DNA of 64,000 bases from Paenibacillus sp. PCH8 (GTDB taxonomy: Bacteria; Bacillota; Bacilli; Paenibacillales; Paenibacillaceae): assembly GCF_002968835.1 (NCBI RefSeq), contig NZ_PKQK01000001.1, positions 2,852,001-2,916,000 of the forward strand, read 5' to 3'. The notes beneath the pieces are model-generated. The model was not told the DNA's origin and did not search any database. It saw only the letters and a program-made list of their open reading frames with translations. Of the stretch, positions 51,166-60,217 are shown in pieces; positions within the stretch are counted from its first letter, which is position 1; every line of letters begins with the position of its first letter. The position numbers and the translations under genes are program-made.

Positions 51166-51801
51166 ATGAGATTAATGAAAAATCCGGAAGAACGCAGAAA
51201 CGAGATTTTGGATGCAGCCGAAATTCTGTTCGTGACAAAGGGATATACGAAAGCGACGGTCATGGATATCCTTCAGGCATGTAACATTGCCAAGGGTACA
51301 TTTTATTATTATTTTCAGTCCAAGGAAGAGGTTATGAACGCCATTGTCATGCGCTTTATTCTGAACGGGGAAGCATCCGCCAAGCGTGTGCTGTCCGATC
51401 CCAAACGGAGTGCCCATGATAAAATTCTCCAAATCATGATGGCGCAGAATCAGCCTGAAGACAGAAAGCTCGGTCTGATTGAGCAATTGCACAGTGTGCA
51501 CAATGTCGAGATGCACCAAAAGAGCCTTGTCGAGACGGTCCTCCGGTTAAGCCCCATCTTGGCTGAAGTGGTAGAGCAGGGGATTCAGGAGGGAGTATTT
51601 GATACACCTGATCCCCAGGAAGCCATCGAATTTTTGCTCGTATCCTCTCAATTTTTACTGGATCGAGGCATCTTTGAATGGAAAGAGGAAGAGCTTCTCA
51701 AGAAGGTTGAAGCTTTCACTCGTATCATGGAACGTGTCCTGGGAGCGGAAGCAGGTAGCTTCGCCTACGTAATTCGTCTGTATTTTCCACATCAATTCTG
51801 A
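51166..51801 (+). CDS. TetR/AcrR-family transcriptional regulator
   Basis: 211 residues with ATG 51166 (GGAG upstream). The N-terminal DNA-binding domain (about 8-55) reads ILDAAEILFVTKGYTKATVMDILQ and ends in the standard TFYYYFQSKEEV. The ligand-binding C-terminal region is not recognisable at family level. The perfect palindrome upstream is its likely site. It forms a two-gene unit with the MFS exporter 20 bases downstream, a common drug-inducible efflux arrangement. Confidence 0.92.
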   Translation: MRLMKNPEERRNEILDAAEILFVTKGYTKATVMDILQACNIAKGTFYYYFQSKEEVMNAIVMRFILNGEASAKRVLSDPKRSAHDKILQIMMAQNQPEDRKLGLIEQLHSVHNVEMHQKSLVETVLRLSPILAEVVEQGIQEGVFDTPDPQEAIEFLLVSSQFLLDRGIFEWKEEELLKKVEAFTRIMERVLGAEAGSFAYVIRLYFPHQF

Positions 51802-51821
51802 ACGAGAAAGGAGTAGTATCC

Positions 51822-53150
51822 ATGGAACACACGGTTCAAAAATCATTTGGCAAGTTTCTGGTTGTATGGTTCGGTCAGCTGATCTCCATGATCGGAATTG
51901 GGCTTACCGCTTTCTCACTGGGGGTATATGCCTTCGAGAAAACCAATACGGCAACAAGTGTTGCCCTCATTACCCTGTTTACTTTCCTGCCGAACATTCT
52001 GCTTCGACCTATTGGAGGCGTACTGGCGGACCGATTCGACCGTCGAACGATGATGATCATCGGTGATCTGGGTTCTGCAGCTGGTCTGATTTTCATCTTG
52101 TTCATCATGCTCACGGGGGATATCCAGTTATGGCATATCTACGTGGGAGTGTCATTCAGCTCCGTTTTTTCGGCATTGCAAAGTCCGGCATATAAGGCTT
52201 CTGCCACAGATTTGCTGGATAAAGATCAATTCTCCAAAGGAAGCGGACTCGTGCAATTGGCTGAATCATCCAAATTTTTATTTTCACCGATTATAGCGGG
52301 CATTCTGCTCAGTATTACAACCATCGAAATTATCCTGGTCATTAATATTGCGACCTTCCTGGTTGCCATTCTGGCTGTGCTGGTTATTCGGAAGAGCATG
52401 AAGGTGGAACGAGAGGATAAAGAAGACAAAAACTGGATGACCGATATTCAGGAGGGATGGAGGGAAGTTGTAACGAACAAGGGAGTACTGCTGTTGGTTA
52501 TTATTATTTCCTTGGTCACCTTCTATCTGGGATTCCTGGAGACGCTGATTGGCCCAATGCTCTTGTCCTTCACGGATGCGAAGACACTCGGGACGTTCCA
52601 GTCCGTTAGCGCCATTGGTATGCTGATCAGCAGCTTGTGCATCGGTATATTTACAATGACGAAGAAATACGCAAGTGTGCTGGTCATGGGATTGATTTTG
52701 TGTGGACTATCCTTCTCGCTGCTGGGGGTATCCACCAATATTTATTTTATCATCTTCGCAGGCTTCCTGTTCCTGTCATCGCTGCCGTTTGTCAATATGA
52801 GCGCAGATGTACTGGTTCGAAACAATATTGCCAACGAAAAGCAGGGCAGGGTATGGGGCATCATTGGAATTCTGTCACAGCTCGGTTTCATCATTGCATA
52901 CAGCCTGGCAGGATTTCTGGCCGACCATGTGTTTAACCCGATGATGATGGAGGGTGGAGCGCTGGCATCTTCGGTGGGTCAGATCATTGGAACGGGACCG
53001 GGAAGAGGGATTGCCCTGCTGTTCATTATTGCCGGTCTATTCGTTATTCTGATCGCCATTATCACATCCCGTCTGAAAATGATAAAAGCGCTGGAGGAAA
53101 GTTCTGATATCGCAACACCTCCCGATGTTGGCGGGCTCGCCCACGATTAA
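51822..53150 (+). CDS. MFS transporter, macrolide-efflux-like
   Basis: 442 residues, AGGAG before ATG 51822, with about twelve membrane helices. The loop 2-3 motif is recognisable as GGVLADRFDRRTMMIIGDL (about 66-84), the MFS signature A as found in MefA/enterobactin-exporter-like proteins, and a charged central loop (KVEREDKEDKNW) divides the halves. Likely proton-driven efflux under control of the TetR gene. Whether the biosynthetic product is the substrate is unknown. A terminator with a long loop follows. Confidence 0.9.
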   Translation: MEHTVQKSFGKFLVVWFGQLISMIGIGLTAFSLGVYAFEKTNTATSVALITLFTFLPNILLRPIGGVLADRFDRRTMMIIGDLGSAAGLIFILFIMLTGDIQLWHIYVGVSFSSVFSALQSPAYKASATDLLDKDQFSKGSGLVQLAESSKFLFSPIIAGILLSITTIEIILVINIATFLVAILAVLVIRKSMKVEREDKEDKNWMTDIQEGWREVVTNKGVLLLVIIISLVTFYLGFLETLIGPMLLSFTDAKTLGTFQSVSAIGMLISSLCIGIFTMTKKYASVLVMGLILCGLSFSLLGVSTNIYFIIFAGFLFLSSLPFVNMSADVLVRNNIANEKQGRVWGIIGILSQLGFIIAYSLAGFLADHVFNPMMMEGGALASSVGQIIGTGPGRGIALLFIIAGLFVILIAIITSRLKMIKALEESSDIATPPDVGGLAHD

Positions 53151-53229
53151 TCAAAGGATGAGCCACAAGACAGTCATCTTCCTTGGTACGAGATGTGGAT
53201 ATAGGTCATAGACCGATGTGCCAATAGAG

Positions 53230-53303
53230 AAAGCCCTTGTTCGCAGCATGTGAACGGTTCTGTACGAAGAGCCATTTGCATGATTTGCAGACAAGGGCTT
53301 TTG
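53230..53303. terminator. Terminator between converging MFS and sugar-permease genes
   Basis: AAGCCCTTGT (53231-53240) pairs with ACAAGGGCTT (53291-53300) followed by TT; the loop is 50 nt with a nested TGCATGATTTGCA hairpin. The opposite strand also ends the stem with TTTC, so it may work both ways. Confidence 0.65.
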
Positions 53304-53324
53304 GGCTGTGAAGTCTTCGGGGGA

Positions 53325-54149
53325 TTACCCTTTCACGGCCCCAGAAGTCAGACCGCCTACAATATACTTCTGCCCAATCAGGAACACGATTAATACAGGC
53401 AAGGACGTAAGCACAATATCGGCACTGACCAGATTCCACTGGGCGCTGAATTGTCCGAAGAAATTGTATACAGCAAGGGTCATCGGCCACATCTCCACCG
53501 TATTCAACATGTAGAGCGGTGCGGTAAATTCATTCCAGACACTCAGGAAATTCAGGACAAATACCGTCACCAGCACCGAAGTTAACAAAGGAACGATAAT
53601 TCGCAGGAACAACTTGATCCCGTTGCATCCGTCCATGATGGCCGCTTCATCCAGCTCCTTCGGGATGTTGGATACGAACGCATACGTAATGAACAGGGAG
53701 ATCGGAATGCCCATGGCCGTATAGAGCAGGATCATACCGAGATGTGAATTGATCATGCCCATCGATTTCATCACTTCCATCAGCGGAATATAGTTGAGCG
53801 GAAGCGTAATGCCAAGAATCAGGAAGAAGTACAGGAACTTGCTGAGCCTCGAATGGTTGCGTGATAACGTGAAGGCCGAGAAGGCCACCACAAATACGAG
53901 CAACAGAGAAGAGGTCCCGGAGTGCAGCAGACTATTGAAAAAGGAACTTCCCAAATGTCCCTGCTCATAGACGATTTTGTAATTTTCAAAGATAAACTTC
54001 TCAGGCAGCGTCAGTTTCAGCACTTTGGCTTCGGCATCGGACTTGAATGAATTCAGGACAATGACCACAAAAGGAATCAGGACAACCAGGCTAAGCAGCC
54101 AGGCGAGGGCATTTAACCCGATGGAAGCCAGTCTTTTTCTCAGTCGCAT
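53325..54149 (-). CDS. Carbohydrate ABC transporter permease (MalG/UgpE type)
   Basis: 274 residues with six membrane segments starting at about 11-31. The EAA loop of binding-protein-dependent permeases is PKELDEAAIMDGCNGIKLFLRIIVP (residues about 180-205). It pairs with the other permease, whose stop is one base upstream, and with the lipoprotein. No dedicated ATPase gene is present, so a shared MsmX/UgpC-like ATPase encoded elsewhere is likely. Confidence 0.9.
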   Translation of the reverse strand: MRLRKRLASIGLNALAWLLSLVVLIPFVVIVLNSFKSDAEAKVLKLTLPEKFIFENYKIVYEQGHLGSSFFNSLLHSGTSSLLLVFVVAFSAFTLSRNHSRLSKFLYFFLILGITLPLNYIPLMEVMKSMGMINSHLGMILLYTAMGIPISLFITYAFVSNIPKELDEAAIMDGCNGIKLFLRIIVPLLTSVLVTVFVLNFLSVWNEFTAPLYMLNTVEMWPMTLAVYNFFGQFSAQWNLVSADIVLTSLPVLIVFLIGQKYIVGGLTSGAVKG

Positions 54150-54150
54150 G

Positions 54151-55023
54151 TTAGTATTCCACCTTTCGGTTCATCAAGCGAATGATGAAGAAGGAGATAA
54201 TCGCCATGATGACAAACAAAATGGTGGATAGCGCACTGCCGAGTCCCCAGTACCCTTTGGCAAAGGAGGAATATACCGCGGTGTTAATCACGTCCGTGGC
54301 GTTGCCGGGCCCACCATTCGTCAGCACGTATACGGCATCGAATACTCTTAGGCCGTAGGTAATGTTCAGCACCGTGGCGATGGTGATCGTAGGCATCAGC
54401 ATCGGAAGCGTGATTCGGAATAGCTTCTGCCCGAATCCGGCGCCGTCAATGGAAGCTGCCTCGTAATAATCGCGAGGGATAGCGAGCAATCCGGCGATGA
54501 ACAGCACCATGATGTACCCCATGCCTTTCCACGTATCCACCGCCATAATGGATGGCATAGCCCAAGTTAGGGAGCCCAGCCAGTTCTGGGCGAGAACGTC
54601 CAGTCCCAATGAACGCAGGGTTACGTTGACGAATCCGTTATTCGGATCAAGCAGACTTTTGAACACAAGCCCAACAATCAGGAAGGATAACACCTGTGGA
54701 GAGAAGATGATCATTCGATGCAGATTGGCGGCTTTCACACCGCTGACCAGAAGCAGGGCCAGGAACAAGCCCAGAACAGTCTTGGCGATGGATGTAACCA
54801 GGGTGAAGAGTACTGTATTTTTGATAAAAAGCAGATAGGTCGGATCACCCGCCAGAATGGTACGGAAGTGCTCCAATCCAATAAAATTCTTCTCCGAACT
54901 ATAACTGTTCCAGTCGGTGAAGGAGTAATAGATGCCCAGCAGGGCGGGAGCGACGATGAACAGCATATACAGCACAATCGCTCCGGATGAGAAATACCAG
55001 GGATAGATTTTGTTCGCATTCAT
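54151..55023 (-). CDS. Carbohydrate ABC transporter permease (MalF/UgpA type)
   Basis: About 290 residues from ATG 55023, behind an ACAGGTG site; the frame extends to 55068 but that part lacks a start signal. There are six membrane helices. The EAA loop reads PRDYYEAASIDGAGFGQKLFRITLP (about 190-215). It lies between the solute-binding lipoprotein and the MalG-type permease in one leftward operon. A hairpin sits just upstream. Confidence 0.9.
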   Translation of the reverse strand: MNANKIYPWYFSSGAIVLYMLFIVAPALLGIYYSFTDWNSYSSEKNFIGLEHFRTILAGDPTYLLFIKNTVLFTLVTSIAKTVLGLFLALLLVSGVKAANLHRMIIFSPQVLSFLIVGLVFKSLLDPNNGFVNVTLRSLGLDVLAQNWLGSLTWAMPSIMAVDTWKGMGYIMVLFIAGLLAIPRDYYEAASIDGAGFGQKLFRITLPMLMPTITIATVLNITYGLRVFDAVYVLTNGGPGNATDVINTAVYSSFAKGYWGLGSALSTILFVIMAIISFFIIRLMNRKVEY

Positions 55024-55055
55024 AACCCGTAACACCTGTCCTTCCTGCCAAAATA

Positions 55056-55082
55056 CATGAGCGGGCAAATGCCCGCTGCATG
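55056..55082 (-). other. Intergenic hairpin between binding-protein and permease genes
   Basis: GCGGGCA and TGCCCGC form a perfect stem around two A, extended by CATG/CATG. No long U-run follows on the minus strand. Such hairpins often protect the upstream binding-protein message and lower permease expression. Confidence 0.65.
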
Positions 55083-55124
55083 TAACGCTGTTTAGCGTTT
55101 ATGTGTACCTTAAACGATCCACTT

Positions 55125-56426
55125 TTACTTCCACGCCTCATCCTTCAGCACTTTGGCTTGTTCAGCCCGGCGTTTGTCAATGTTTTGCAGAATCTGATCC
55201 GGTGTCATTGCCCCGGCGAACATGCCCGACAAGTCCTTCCCGATATCCATCCATTGTGGATCAATATATTTCACAGCGGCCTGCATGACCGTACCTTTTT
55301 CATGATTTTTCTCATAATCGATATAATCTTGCGTCAGCTTAGGTTCGATCTCTGGCCAGCAGATCGTCAGATTACCCTCACCTTCATCGAACACCCGTTG
55401 CAGATGATCATGCTCCGTAATCCAGCGGAAGAATTTCAGAACTTCTTCGGGGTGTTTACTGTTTTTGTTGCCGAACATCGCAGCTGAACCGCCCGGATTT
55501 ACACCAATCGTCTGATTGTCTGCCCAAGGCATAACGAAGAATCCCATATTGTCTTCCATGGCTGGATATGCTTCGGACACTTCTTTTTCCGTACCTGGAA
55601 CCCGTAATAGCATGGCTGCTTTCTCCTGACCAAAGGCTTCGATTCCCGCTTCTACCGTGTTGGATAAGAAGTCTTTACCGAAATAGCCAAGATCCGCGAA
55701 TTCCTTCAACTGTTCAATGACGGACTTCAACTGCGTCATATCTGCGACTTTCATCTCATTGTTGTTCAGTTTCTCATAGGTACCTGCCGTCGTTTGCTCA
55801 TAGTTAGGTCCCGTTTCGAACAGGGGCAGAACCTGATACCATCCGCTGGCAGGAGCCTGATAGAACGGAATGATGTCCTTATTCTTGATTTTCTGGCTGA
55901 TCGCCTTGAATTCTGCATAGGATGTAGGAGGTGCTATGCCGAGTTCTGCGAAGATCCGTTTGTTATAGTACACATACCAGATTTTCGAAGGGGCAAAAGA
56001 AACCCCGTACACCTTGTCATTGTGACTGACGGTTGGTAGAATCTCTTCCGACATTCGGTCCGTGAATTCTTCATTGGTCAGGTCGATTGCATTTTCTTCC
56101 GGTCTAACGTTGGCCGGCATGCTGAGAGGGTCCACATCGACATTGAAAATGTCAGGTGCTTCGCCAGACGCCAGCTTCACCTTGATCAGGTCACGCCACT
56201 GTGCGTCAGGTACGACTTGAAAGTCAATTTTCACACCGGTCTCCTGCTCATATTCCTTGGCCATGGTCTGCATGATGCCTGTACGCGGAATACCGGACTG
56301 ACTTGTTCCAAAAGTGAGTGTTACCTTGCCCGTGCCTGAAGCACTGTCACCGGAGTTGCATCCGGCAAGCAGCAGGGTGGAGAGCACTAGTACACTTGCC
56401 AAGCCAAATAGAAATCGTTTTCCCAT
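55125..56426 (-). CDS. Extracellular sugar-binding lipoprotein of an ABC transporter
   Basis: About 433 residues; of two adjacent ATGs, the one at 56426 sits seven bases from GGGAGG (56429 is the alternative). A lipoprotein signal (KRFLFGLASVLVLSTLLLAGC) is cut before Cys, anchoring the protein outside the membrane. The body is a family 1 solute-binding protein: YEQETGVKIDFQVVP, APDIFNVD, then VYGVSFAPSKIWYVYYNK and the C-terminal AEQAKVLKDEAW. Its place divergent from a YesM/YesN system suggests a plant-derived oligosaccharide or similar sugar, but the ligand cannot be told. Confidence 0.92.
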   Translation of the reverse strand: MGKRFLFGLASVLVLSTLLLAGCNSGDSASGTGKVTLTFGTSQSGIPRTGIMQTMAKEYEQETGVKIDFQVVPDAQWRDLIKVKLASGEAPDIFNVDVDPLSMPANVRPEENAIDLTNEEFTDRMSEEILPTVSHNDKVYGVSFAPSKIWYVYYNKRIFAELGIAPPTSYAEFKAISQKIKNKDIIPFYQAPASGWYQVLPLFETGPNYEQTTAGTYEKLNNNEMKVADMTQLKSVIEQLKEFADLGYFGKDFLSNTVEAGIEAFGQEKAAMLLRVPGTEKEVSEAYPAMEDNMGFFVMPWADNQTIGVNPGGSAAMFGNKNSKHPEEVLKFFRWITEHDHLQRVFDEGEGNLTICWPEIEPKLTQDYIDYEKNHEKGTVMQAAVKYIDPQWMDIGKDLSGMFAGAMTPDQILQNIDKRRAEQAKVLKDEAWK

Positions 56427-56469
56427 CATTGAACCTCCCGAAATATCAATCATATTCTTACTTGCCGAA

Positions 56470-56491
56470 ACGCTTCATGTAAGCGTATTCT
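56470..56491. promoter_or_regulatory. Palindrome with cre-like overlap in the divergent promoter region
   Basis: ACGCTT-catgt-AAGCGT is a perfect 17-base palindrome. Overlapping it, TGTAAGCGTATTCT matches the catabolite-responsive consensus at all but about one position. Both lie between the sugar-binding lipoprotein and the sensor kinase genes, so CcpA or the AraC-type regulator could act here (inference). Confidence 0.45.
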
Positions 56492-56522
56492 TATGTGGAT
56501 AACTTTACTGTGAACAACGGAT

Positions 56523-58487
56523 GTGCTCAATAGACAAAAGCGTTCTATTGGGTGGACATTTTCGAAGAGTGTCACAGATATCAACACAGGACGAGGTGTG
56601 TGGGGATTGCGGTATCGGTTTGGAACACTTCAGCAAAGTTTATTTGCCTATTACTCTGCGGTATTTATTATCTTTTCGCTCATTGTGGCTGGGCTTCTGT
56701 ATGCCTTTCTCGCGAGTGATATTCGTAATCGAAGTGAAGAACAGCAGAGACAACTGGGGGTATCGATCGTTGGCAATCTGGATCAGGAAGTGGTGAAAAT
56801 GAACAATTTTTCCATGAACATCGTGTATTCCAATCTGGTCAAGGAACACTTCAGTCACTACTTGGCACCTGCGGAGGGCAATGAACAGGCACTGAGCAAT
56901 GATCCGACATTGTACAAGGATACCACGACACTGATTGACGTCATTCTGGCGATTATCAGCAGCTCCAATACGGCGAAGCAAGCGAATATCTATGATGTGA
57001 ACGGCAAGATGCTTGGAGCGGGCGCATTCAACGGTCAACGGTCAGTGAACCTGAAGGAGCGTCCCTGGTATCAGGAAACGTGGGAGCGGAGTGGCTGGCG
57101 CGTGATCCGTCTGCTGGAGGGCGGAGCTTTGCCCATGCCAACAGGGGAGGGGAAGTCGGATCAACCCTACATTTCTCTTACCCGGGTATATAAAGACGGC
57201 AATTACGTCAGTCAGGGCGTGGTTGAGATTTTGCAAAGTGCCACAGATCTGTTCCAGCATTTGAATGAGTTGCAGGCGAGCAACGAGGACCTTCGCATCT
57301 ATGTGATGGATGAACGCAATACATTGTTATATCCGCTTACTTCGGCTAAATCTGGTTCCAGAATGGACCATTCCGAAGTCATGGATGTGATTGTACATCG
57401 TGCGTTCCCATCTGAAACCATGCAGGAAGTTACCGATCCCCTCATGAAATCGAAGCAAATGATGACGTACATGACTTCGCAGGAGACCGGATGGACCGTT
57501 GTTGTGATGCAGTCCAAGCAGTCGCTTTTTGCTAACCTGAACCGGTTGGCTCTGATGTTTATCGGTGCGACATTGGCCACCCTGATGCTCATTCTGATTC
57601 TCTCGTATCTGATCTCGAAAAGAGTCACCTTGCCCCTGCACCGTCTCCAACGGATTATACAGAAAACGGGAGAGAACGACCTGGTAACGAATCCGGATTC
57701 AGGCCAGTTGTTGTTCAAGCTGGAACATCCCGGTTCCATCCGGGAGATGGATGAGCTGAATGATACGTTTATCCGGTTGAATCAACAGCTTGTGCAATCG
57801 TTTCAGGATAGGCTGGCGATGAAATCTCAGGAGACAGAAGCGAGATTACTGGCGCTGCAATCCCAGATGAACCCGCATTTTCTCTATAACAACATCACTA
57901 ATATTAGCATCATGGCGGAAGAAGGCATGAATGAGCAGATTGTCGCGTTCTGCGCCAATATTGCATCCATGCTCCGTTATATCTCTACTCCGGGTAAAAA
58001 CGGGGTTCCATTGTCTCAAGAACTGGATTATTGTGAGCGGTATCTGGAGTGTATGAAGATCCGGTTTGAGGATGATCTACACTACGAGTTTCATATTCCG
58101 GAAGAGATGAAGTATATCCAGGTTCCGATGCTGATGGTACAACCACTACTGGAAAATGCCATGAAATATGGACTGGGTGATACCCCTCCATGGAAACTGA
58201 ATATTACTGGAGAGTTGGATGCGGTACAGCAGACCTGGCAGATCCACGTGGAAGACAACGGACCAGGCATGGAACCCGAGGCACTTGCCAAGATCATGCA
58301 TTACATTGAACAGTCACAGGAGTGGGAGCGTATGCCCGACCTCGAAATTAACGGCATGGGACTCAAGAATATATGGGTCCGATTGAAATTATGGTATGGC
58401 ACAGCAGCCCACATGCAGATTACGAACAAGCCTTCCGGCGGTGTCCAGATTACCATAGGTGGTTCCATTCGAAAGGAGCATGACTGA
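56523..58487 (+). CDS. Sensor histidine kinase, YesM type
   Basis: Up to 654 residues from GTG 56523; GTG 56598 or TTG 56607 may be the real start, since the first ~28 residues look unlike the family. A membrane helix (YYSAVFIIFSLIVAGLLYAFL) is followed by an extracellular sensing region to about 335, a second helix (LALMFIGATLATLMLILILSYL) and a HAMP-like stretch. The His_kinase domain has the phosphorylated His in QMNPHFLYNNI, and the HATPase shows ENAMKYGL, DNGPGM and GMGLKNI. It should sense a sugar or a loaded binding protein and phosphorylate the regulator encoded next. Overlap with that gene implies coupling. Confidence 0.92.
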   Translation: MLNRQKRSIGWTFSKSVTDINTGRGVWGLRYRFGTLQQSLFAYYSAVFIIFSLIVAGLLYAFLASDIRNRSEEQQRQLGVSIVGNLDQEVVKMNNFSMNIVYSNLVKEHFSHYLAPAEGNEQALSNDPTLYKDTTTLIDVILAIISSSNTAKQANIYDVNGKMLGAGAFNGQRSVNLKERPWYQETWERSGWRVIRLLEGGALPMPTGEGKSDQPYISLTRVYKDGNYVSQGVVEILQSATDLFQHLNELQASNEDLRIYVMDERNTLLYPLTSAKSGSRMDHSEVMDVIVHRAFPSETMQEVTDPLMKSKQMMTYMTSQETGWTVVVMQSKQSLFANLNRLALMFIGATLATLMLILILSYLISKRVTLPLHRLQRIIQKTGENDLVTNPDSGQLLFKLEHPGSIREMDELNDTFIRLNQQLVQSFQDRLAMKSQETEARLLALQSQMNPHFLYNNITNISIMAEEGMNEQIVAFCANIASMLRYISTPGKNGVPLSQELDYCERYLECMKIRFEDDLHYEFHIPEEMKYIQVPMLMVQPLLENAMKYGLGDTPPWKLNITGELDAVQQTWQIHVEDNGPGMEPEALAKIMHYIEQSQEWERMPDLEINGMGLKNIWVRLKLWYGTAAHMQITNKPSGGVQITIGGSIRKEHD

Positions 58488-59301
58488 ACCCATGACAATC
58501 AAATATAGAACGATTATTGTGGAAGATGAAGCCCTGATTCGCCGGAATGTCTCGCGCAAATTCAGAGAGTTGGACACCCGGTTCGAGGTGATCGGTGAGG
58601 CGAGGAACGGTCAGGAAGCGTTACAGCTGATCGAACATTCCGTACCTGATCTGGTTGTAACTGATATACAGATGCCGGTAATGAGTGGATTGGAACTCGC
58701 CAAACATCTGTATTTTGCCTATCCGCATGTGAAAATTGTCATTCTGAGTGGTTATCATGAATTCGAATATGCACGGCAGGCGATCAGTTACAAGGTTGAG
58801 GATTATCTGCTCAAACCATTATCGGAAGAACAGCTTCGTACACTGCTGGATGCGATGGAATTGAAGCTTGGGAGCGCTGTGGATTCGCTTGCGCATGTCA
58901 GTGCTGTGCTGGATGAGCAGGTGAAGCCGGAGGATATCGCAGAGGCCGTTAAGTTGTATTTGAAGCAGAATTACATGCATGAGATTACACTCCAGGACAT
59001 GGCGGGACAGATGCATTTTAGTGTGGACTATCTGGGAAAGTGCTTTAAGAAAGTAACGGGTGAGACTCCACTGAAATATATGACAGGTCTGCGGATTAAT
59101 GAAGCAAAACGCATGCTCGTTACTCATGAGAATATGGATATCAAGACCATTGGTGGAGCAGTAGGGTATAGTGATTCCCACTATTTCAGCCGGATCTTCA
59201 AAAACAAAACGGGCATGTACCCTAGCGAGTACCGACTGCAATTGCAGGAACGAAAAAAAGCCCTGTCCATGGATGATGAGAACCATGTTGACTTGAGCTG
59301 A
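58480..59301 (+). CDS. AraC-type response regulator, YesN type
   Basis: About 273 residues from ATG 58480, overlapping the kinase stop; ATG 58492 is an alternative. The N-terminal receiver has the acidic pair in IVEDEA, phosphorylated Asp in LVVTDIQMPVMSG and Lys in YLLKPL. The C-terminal half (about 155-265) is a double-HTH AraC domain: ITLQDMAGQMHFSVDYLGKCFKK and KTIGGAVGYSDSHYFSRIFKN. It probably activates the divergent sugar transporter operon. The stop abuts the stop of the converging HD-domain gene with no bases between. Confidence 0.93.
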   Translation: MTEPMTIKYRTIIVEDEALIRRNVSRKFRELDTRFEVIGEARNGQEALQLIEHSVPDLVVTDIQMPVMSGLELAKHLYFAYPHVKIVILSGYHEFEYARQAISYKVEDYLLKPLSEEQLRTLLDAMELKLGSAVDSLAHVSAVLDEQVKPEDIAEAVKLYLKQNYMHEITLQDMAGQMHFSVDYLGKCFKKVTGETPLKYMTGLRINEAKRMLVTHENMDIKTIGGAVGYSDSHYFSRIFKNKTGMYPSEYRLQLQERKKALSMDDENHVDLS

Positions 59302-59943
59302 TTACTGGGCCAGAGCTTCTTCTGTTATTTTGCGAATATCAAACGGGGAGCGGATACCTTCTTCGATCATGTCGGGGAGAATCTGTTCCAGGAAATACTG
59401 CACACAGTGGAGGTCGATATTTTTGATTTTGACCAAGGCATAACGGTACATAACGATAAATTCTTTCTCCGTATTGCCACGTTGGAGCTCAGCAAAGGCT
59501 TCATATACCTGATCCATCTTGTCTGCGACTTCGAGAATCAGTCCTTCAACCGATAGGTCTTTTCCCTCACGCAGCTGTCTGCGGAAAATAGGCTGGAACT
59601 CTTCAGGAATATTTTCATTAATAAAATGTTCAACCATGCCTTCTTCCACCTTTTGCAGCATCGAACGCAGCTCCAGTGAATAATGTTTGACGGGTGTTTT
59701 GATATCACCGATAAAGATTTCGCCATAATCATGACTGCTGGTGATTTCGTATAACTTCTTCCAATCGATGGTGACTCCATGTTGCTCCTCAATATCTGCG
59801 AGCGTTTTGGCGTACTGTACCACTTTCCAGGAATGGGCGGATACGCTGTGTTCTTCGAATTTGAATTTGCCAGGTGTACGAATAATACGTTCAAGATCGT
59901 TTAGTGACCTGAAGTACGTGTGAATTCCCATATAAGCGTTCAT
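59302..59943 (-). CDS. HD-domain phosphohydrolase, YfbR-like
   Basis: 213 residues. HD superfamily metal ligands are visible: H in EEHSVSAHSW (about 31), the HD pair in TSSHDYGEIFIGD (about 70) and D in EVADKMDQVYEAF (about 139). This is the arrangement of YfbR-type 5'-deoxynucleotidases, which dephosphorylate dNMPs in the cytoplasm. The start is uncertain between 59943 and 59931 because the AAAGGA site fits neither well. Single gene. Confidence 0.85.
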   Translation of the reverse strand: MNAYMGIHTYFRSLNDLERIIRTPGKFKFEEHSVSAHSWKVVQYAKTLADIEEQHGVTIDWKKLYEITSSHDYGEIFIGDIKTPVKHYSLELRSMLQKVEEGMVEHFINENIPEEFQPIFRRQLREGKDLSVEGLILEVADKMDQVYEAFAELQRGNTEKEFIVMYRYALVKIKNIDLHCVQYFLEQILPDMIEEGIRSPFDIRKITEEALAQ

Positions 59944-60112
59944 CCTTTGCTGGTTGAGTATAAGTGTGAGTATCCATCGACTATACGCCAGTTATGTCAA
60001 CTGTGGATTAACGCGGATAGCGACGAAGGTAAAATGAATTTTTATTCTCTTCCGAAGGACGAGAGGAGCAAAGAGAGGCGTTGGAGAAAGTGCGCAACGA
60101 ATCGACAATTAT

Positions 60113-60164
60113 TAAAAAATCCACGATGTATGACTGAACGTGAGTTCGGCATCCATCGTGGATT
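60113..60164 (-). terminator. Terminator of the nir operon
   Basis: On the minus strand AATCCACGATG pairs with CATCGTGGATT, followed by TTTTTAATAA. It is 54 bases after the nirC stop. The rest of 59944-60217 shows no gene. Confidence 0.8.
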
Positions 60165-60217
60165 AGTTGTGTAGATGTTGTGCTACCTAACGTACATAAG
60201 TGCAGTTGGATCAAGAA

